Shown: positions 60,541 to 64,000 of the stretch, in pieces
How the letters are laid out: the number at the start of each line of letters is the position of its first letter
Numbering within the stretch: position 1 is the stretch's first letter
Source of the DNA: UBA509 sp038729325
Lineage (GTDB): Archaea; Thermoplasmatota; Thermoplasmata; Thermoplasmatales; Thermoplasmataceae
DNA length: 64,000 nt
Assembly (NCBI GenBank): GCA_038729325.1
Contig: JAVYSG010000001.1
Span: 6,920 to 70,919, forward strand
Direction: 5' to 3'
Program-made: the position numbers and the translations under genes
Notes under the pieces: model-generated
Database searches by the model: none
What the model was told of the DNA's origin: nothing
What the model saw: only the letters and a program-made list of their open reading frames with translations

Positions 60541-61236
60541 ATGTCTCTGGAAGCACTGTCAGGCTATGGCTCAAAGGATAATGAGGACATCAAAATATCT
60601 AATAAATCGCTTACAGTGCCAGATTCATGGTCAGTCATTGAAAAAGCAAAACTGAATGGAATCAGCGGTTTTACCCATGTTATCGACCTTCTTGCGGAAT
60701 CTTCCGGTGGAAAGAGGATCGGAATACTGTTTGTGACCGAGGATGAAGCCTCCCTGTATGAAGCACTTGGACGGATCCAGATTATGAAAAATGATCTCAA
60801 TGTTCCGTTACGCCTCGTTATATGTGTACCAGACCAGATGGTAAATGTTGCAACCTCACTGGCAGTTTCTCCTGAGATCTTAATTGTCAATGAAATACGG
60901 TACAGAAATGCCAGGATCAACAAGAGTGATTCATCCGTAACAAAGGCAAACAGCAAAAATTCATCTGATTACATGAGGAAGGAAAGAGTCAAAAGGGATC
61001 GGATGAAAATAATGCTGGACGTGCTGAATCTTCTCCAGAATCAGGACAGTAGAATTACCAATATAATATACAGATGCAACCTGAATTATCGCATGGCATC
61101 TGATCTGCTGGAAGAAATGATCAGGAAAAATTATGTTCAGGTCATCAGAAATCGGAATGATCCTCCAGCATACGCCGTGACTAAGGATGGGGAGGAGGCT
61201 CTCAAAACAGCCCGGAAACTCTATGGATCAATATGA
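60541..61236 (+). CDS. Winged-helix protein with unknown N-terminal domain
   Basis: A 231-residue protein. Residues 1-125 look like an alpha/beta domain (GGKRIGILFVTEDEAS, PLRLVICVPDQMV) with no recognised family. A basic linker follows (NSSDYMRKERVKRDRMK), then from about 158 to the end a winged helix of the archaeal HTH_45 kind (LDVLNLLQNQDSRITNIIYR, DLLEEMIRKNYVQVIRN, YAVTKDGEEALKTARKL). It probably binds DNA. It overlaps the next gene by 4 bases (ATGA), linking a possible sensor or regulator to a membrane protein. Confidence 0.7.
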   Translation: MSLEALSGYGSKDNEDIKISNKSLTVPDSWSVIEKAKLNGISGFTHVIDLLAESSGGKRIGILFVTEDEASLYEALGRIQIMKNDLNVPLRLVICVPDQMVNVATSLAVSPEILIVNEIRYRNARINKSDSSVTKANSKNSSDYMRKERVKRDRMKIMLDVLNLLQNQDSRITNIIYRCNLNYRMASDLLEEMIRKNYVQVIRNRNDPPAYAVTKDGEEALKTARKLYGSI

Positions 61237-61859
61237 ATCTATTGTTTCTTCTCCTTCCCACTATTATCCTTGCCACCTCCATTGGAGTCTACAAGGCGCT
61301 TAATGTAGAGATACGGAGGTACATGGATCAACTGAAGCAATCCTCAGAAGCCCGTCTGAGAGTGATGAATCTGGTATTCTTCAGGAAGATGCTTCAGTTT
61401 TTTGGAAATAGCAAGACCAGCAAGGCCACGGGAGAGATTCTGAATGAATTCGAAAGAAAGGAATACAAAAAGATAGAGAATGCAGGTAACATTGCAGGGG
61501 AGGCCATGGATGAAATAGAAGACCTGCACCGCTATCTCATGAGAATAAGCCAGAGCCAGAAGGAGATATCTTCACTGGAAACAATGTTCAATGTGCTTTC
61601 AAGAATGATTGTCATTTATGGTGCCACTGTTGCTGCTGCTCAGTATGTTGTTCTCGTTATCTCAGGCGAAATTTCGCACTTTGATCTCATAAGGATGCTG
61701 GTCAATATTATTGTTGAAGCAAGTCTGATATTCGGCATGATTGTGATACTCATTTATCTGGACATAAATCACCGCATCAAACTTATGAAACGTGAAGAGC
61801 TGAAAGATGCATGGCCTGGCGATAGTGAAATCGACTACACAAGTCCGGGCAGCATGTGA
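61233..61859 (+). CDS. Membrane protein coupled to the winged-helix gene
   Basis: A 208-residue protein with a first span at 1-19 (NLLFLLLPTIILATSIGVY), a long cytosolic or external helical stretch at 25-120 rich in Lys and Glu (coiled-coil-like), and two C-terminal spans (about 123-145 and 150-178). It ends with a polar tail. No family is recognised. The overlap with the upstream gene suggests they form a unit. Confidence 0.65.
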   Translation: MNLLFLLLPTIILATSIGVYKALNVEIRRYMDQLKQSSEARLRVMNLVFFRKMLQFFGNSKTSKATGEILNEFERKEYKKIENAGNIAGEAMDEIEDLHRYLMRISQSQKEISSLETMFNVLSRMIVIYGATVAAAQYVVLVISGEISHFDLIRMLVNIIVEASLIFGMIVILIYLDINHRIKLMKREELKDAWPGDSEIDYTSPGSM

Positions 61860-62026
61860 GTTTACAGATTCGTAATCTTATGCTCATTGAATTTCACTTT
61901 TGGTACTTCATAAACTTCTCTTGACAGCAGTGTTAATGTTCAATTAACGAATAAAATACGTTTCATCAATCTGAACCTATATTGCAAAAAGTTTTATGCA
62001 ATTTTCATTGTAATTGATACAGACAC

Positions 62027-62974
62027 ATGAAAAAATTACAAGGACACGCTGTTGCGAGAATTGCCTCTGTAGCTCTGGCAGTAATTATTCTGGCCGTTGC
62101 AGGTGTTGTTCTCGTGCAGCCTCAGCCGAGACTGGTGAAGGAAGCGTATTCCTCATATTATCTCCAGTCGGACCTCAGCATTATGGATTCCCTCAGAAAC
62201 AATACTCTATACGGAAATAATGTAACACTCATCAATCCTGGAATTATATACAATAATATAACAAAGGGAATCTTTATAGAGCTCCATCTTGAATACATTC
62301 CTCCTGAAGGGACGGATTCACCGATAAGCTACAGTTACAGCGTTACACTGTTGTCGACAAATCCTTCCTGGAATAAAGTGAGCTACCAGTCAACAGCTAG
62401 CCTGAATATCTCTTCGAAACCACAAAAGAATATTATGTTCCCTGTGAACGTAAGTTCCAATGTAAGTTTTGGAAATTCCATTAACAGGGAACTGGGATAC
62501 AATTCCGGATATTCGTACGCACTGCTTTTCATGGCAACCGCAATTTCTGCATACGGAACCTCTTCTTCAAACGTCACACTCAGTCTCGCAGGTGTGGCTG
62601 ACAGAATTTCTGGACCCTTTGACAGTCCTCTTTCAGGAGCACTGTACAAGAATGCCACCATTCCTGGAAAAGTAATAATAAAATTACCTGTGAATTATGC
62701 CTATCTACTTATTGCTGCAGGTATTGCGCTCCTGATATATCCTGCTACCACTGTAAAGAGAAAAAAAGCCGATGTAGTCAGGAAATTCAAGCGGGATAAT
62801 GCAGATAACCTCATTGAAGTGAATGTGGGGCCATCCGAGGGTGCAATTGAAATATCCCGGCCAGAGGATGTTTTCAGGATGGCTGCATTCGTTGAAAGAC
62901 CTGTATTCTCCCATGATGACATAATATACATAGAAATAGACGGCAAGACATACTTTGCGGAGATTAAAAAATGA
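62027..62974 (+). CDS. DUF5305-like archaeal membrane protein
   Basis: A 315-residue protein. One N-terminal span (about 10-30, ASVALAVIILAVAGVVLV) leads to an outside domain of about 190 residues with many N-x-S/T sites (NNVTL, SLNISS, VNVSSNVSF, SSNVTLSL). A second span (about 223-240, AYLLIAAGIALLIYPA) and a cytosolic tail of about 70 residues (ISRPEDVFRMAAFVERPV, IYIEIDGKTYFAEIKK) follow. From memory this resembles the archaeal DUF5305 family. The stop overlaps the signal peptidase start by 4 bases. TATA-like AAGTTTTATGC lies about 30-38 bases before ATG 62027. Confidence 0.7.
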   Translation: MKKLQGHAVARIASVALAVIILAVAGVVLVQPQPRLVKEAYSSYYLQSDLSIMDSLRNNTLYGNNVTLINPGIIYNNITKGIFIELHLEYIPPEGTDSPISYSYSVTLLSTNPSWNKVSYQSTASLNISSKPQKNIMFPVNVSSNVSFGNSINRELGYNSGYSYALLFMATAISAYGTSSSNVTLSLAGVADRISGPFDSPLSGALYKNATIPGKVIIKLPVNYAYLLIAAGIALLIYPATTVKRKKADVVRKFKRDNADNLIEVNVGPSEGAIEISRPEDVFRMAAFVERPVFSHDDIIYIEIDGKTYFAEIKK

Positions 62975-64000
62975 AGGTGCGCTGGTACCTTCCTGTTCTC
63001 TACATAGCTATCTGGCAGCTGAGTTTTTATTTTAAGATCAGTTCCTGGTATATCCTTATTGGAACCATGCCACTTGTATTGTTCTATTATCAGAAATTCA
63101 TGGGTGACAGAAGGTGGAAACTCTCTCCAGTTTTTTTTGCAATTTTTGCATTTCTTCTCATAATGCCCGCAGTGCTATCACATACCATTTCCGCGCATAT
63201 TTATCCTTCTATATTCATAAATTCTGCGGTGTATTCATTTATTTTCTCTTTTACTCTGATTCCGGTTGTATTCTCAACAATTGTGGATATGAGCAACAGG
63301 AAACTTTTCAATGGAATGATTCTGTCCGGGCTGGCATATTTTCTGGTGATAACTCCTGTTTTTGAGCCATATACAGGGCTGCAGATTGTCAGGCTGCTCC
63401 TTTACCAGTTCAGTTTTGATCTGACCTTTTCTATGTATGTATCTTTTCTGTACCTTTCTGGGGGTAAAAAAAGCCTTGGTCCGTTCCTTTTTTTCGCATT
63501 ATATTCCACCTTCTCCTTTATGGGATTTACAGAGAAGGTATCCCCCCTTTTCAATATTGTATGGGAGATAATTTCCATATCCATCCTCTTCTGGTTGACC
63601 TATTTTGTCATGGGTGAGAATTACTGGGTGAAAAAGCTCCTGAAGACAAAACACAGGATCAGGATCCGGACCAGGAGAAAGAAATCTGATATCGCTTTTG
63701 CCGCTGTGATGGCTGTAATTGCAGTTGGAGCCATTGGATCATACTACACACATACCATTGCTGCTGACCCGACACCCAGCATGTATCCCGTTATTGTTCC
63801 CGGTTCACTTCTCATAATAGAACCGGAACATCCTCAGTCAATTAAGCTGGGCGACATAATAGAATTCCACGCGCCCTGGGCAAATGGAACCCTTTATGCG
63901 CATAAGGTAGTAGATATAGAAAAAGTAAACGGACAGATCTATTTCAAAACAAGAGGCGTGAACAATCCTGTTGACGACCCTGGCATGGTTCCGGGAAGCG
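62971..64000 (+). CDS. Signal peptidase I with multi-span N-terminal domain (3' end outside window)
   Basis: ATG 62971 opens a frame to the window end (343 codons seen, no stop). Residues 1-235 hold about seven or eight hydrophobic spans. After a basic loop (LLKTKHRIRIRTRRKKSD) another span (about 232-255) precedes ADPTPSMYPVIVPGSLLII, where Ser270 is the family S26 nucleophile. NGTLYAHKVVDIE carries His311, the archaeal/ER-type general base replacing Lys. FKTRGVNNPVDDPGMVPG matches the conserved Asp region. Signal peptidases usually have only one N-terminal anchor, so the membrane domain is unusual. It overlaps the DUF5305-like gene, implying joint action on secreted or surface proteins. Confidence 0.88.
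   Translation, partial: MKVRWYLPVLYIAIWQLSFYFKISSWYILIGTMPLVLFYYQKFMGDRRWKLSPVFFAIFAFLLIMPAVLSHTISAHIYPSIFINSAVYSFIFSFTLIPVVFSTIVDMSNRKLFNGMILSGLAYFLVITPVFEPYTGLQIVRLLLYQFSFDLTFSMYVSFLYLSGGKKSLGPFLFFALYSTFSFMGFTEKVSPLFNIVWEIISISILFWLTYFVMGENYWVKKLLKTKHRIRIRTRRKKSDIAFAAVMAVIAVGAIGSYYTHTIAADPTPSMYPVIVPGSLLIIEPEHPQSIKLGDIIEFHAPWANGTLYAHKVVDIEKVNGQIYFKTRGVNNPVDDPGMVPGS

Noticed and set aside
1..64000. Search for CRISPR arrays, rRNA genes, intact insertion sequences, integrases, phage or toxin-antitoxin modules
   Set aside because: No regularly spaced direct repeats, rRNA sequence, transposase core or integrase motifs were seen.

Overview
The window is a gene-dense stretch of an archaeal chromosome, most likely from a Thermoplasmatales relative (Thermoplasma/Ferroplasma/Cuniculiplasma type). 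Pointers are archaeal ribosomal proteins S19e, L31e and L39e, aIF6, PDCD5, type II methionine aminopeptidase, CDP-archaeol synthase (CarS), Pth2, archaeal promoters with an A/T-rich TATA box about 25-27 bases before many start codons (leaderless or nearly so), FtsZ without visible wall genes, a short-chain-type L-threonine dehydrogenase and urocanase. GC looks mid-40s percent by eye. A run of exactly 100 N flanked by an identical 127-base repeat marks a scaffold join, so the source is an assembly (probably short-read, possibly metagenomic).

Layout. 1-4.8 kb: a DUF6015-like protein, CbiZ (corrinoid salvage), an M24 peptidase followed by an HExxH protein and a tail-anchored protein, then an MFS carrier. 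4.8-7.1 kb: a four-CBS protein coupled to glycyl-tRNA synthetase. 7.1-13.2 kb: a complete SUF iron-sulfur operon (sufC-B-D-S-U-ferredoxin) with a divergent SufR-like regulator. 13.2-25 kb: threonine dehydrogenase, MoaE, an aldehyde dehydrogenase homologue with no cysteine at all, isocitrate dehydrogenase, PurA, exonuclease III, urocanase, an MFS carrier and a sugar-phosphate nucleotidyltransferase. 25-32.6 kb: a coiled-coil protein, CobQ-CbiB, PyrF, FtsZ, an EmrB-type exporter and PyrE. 32.6-34.6 kb: the translation operon rps19e-pdcd5-rpl39e-rpl31e-aif6; rpl39e is only 51 codons with a TTG start. 34.7-43.7 kb: two ABC-2 type exporters, an HTH/coiled-coil protein, tRNA-Ser(GGA), an Lrp/AsnC regulator and a ferritin-like/VIT1 iron transporter broken by the assembly gap. 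43.8-53 kb: class III aminotransferase, Hjc-like nuclease, PHS-type carrier with SurE, class V aminotransferase, acyl/acetyl-CoA synthetase with a metallo-beta-lactamase-fold hydrolase, and an AbrB-PhoU regulator. 53-60 kb: DUF1059 protein, membrane protein, HTH-CBS regulator/CarS/Pth2 overlapping cluster, a Cys/Met-metabolism PLP enzyme, MFS, thymidylate kinase, Map. 60.5-64 kb: two coupled pairs, a winged-helix protein with a membrane protein, then a DUF5305-like membrane protein with a signal peptidase I carrying a large multi-span N-terminal domain; the last gene runs off the window.

The genes are mainly housekeeping. Co-operating sets are the SUF operon and its regulator, corrinoid salvage (CbiZ, CobQ, CbiB), de novo pyrimidine steps (PyrE, PyrF, Tmk), and the ribosome/60S-maturation operon. 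No CRISPR array, rRNA operon, intact insertion sequence, prophage or integrase was seen. The most unusual items are the catalytically dead-looking aldehyde dehydrogenase, the signal peptidase/DUF5305 pair, a perfect 9-bp-arm palindrome at the VIT1 promoter, a symmetric bidirectional promoter between pyrE and the exporter, and helically phased ATTAAT repeats before the 60.5 kb gene pair.
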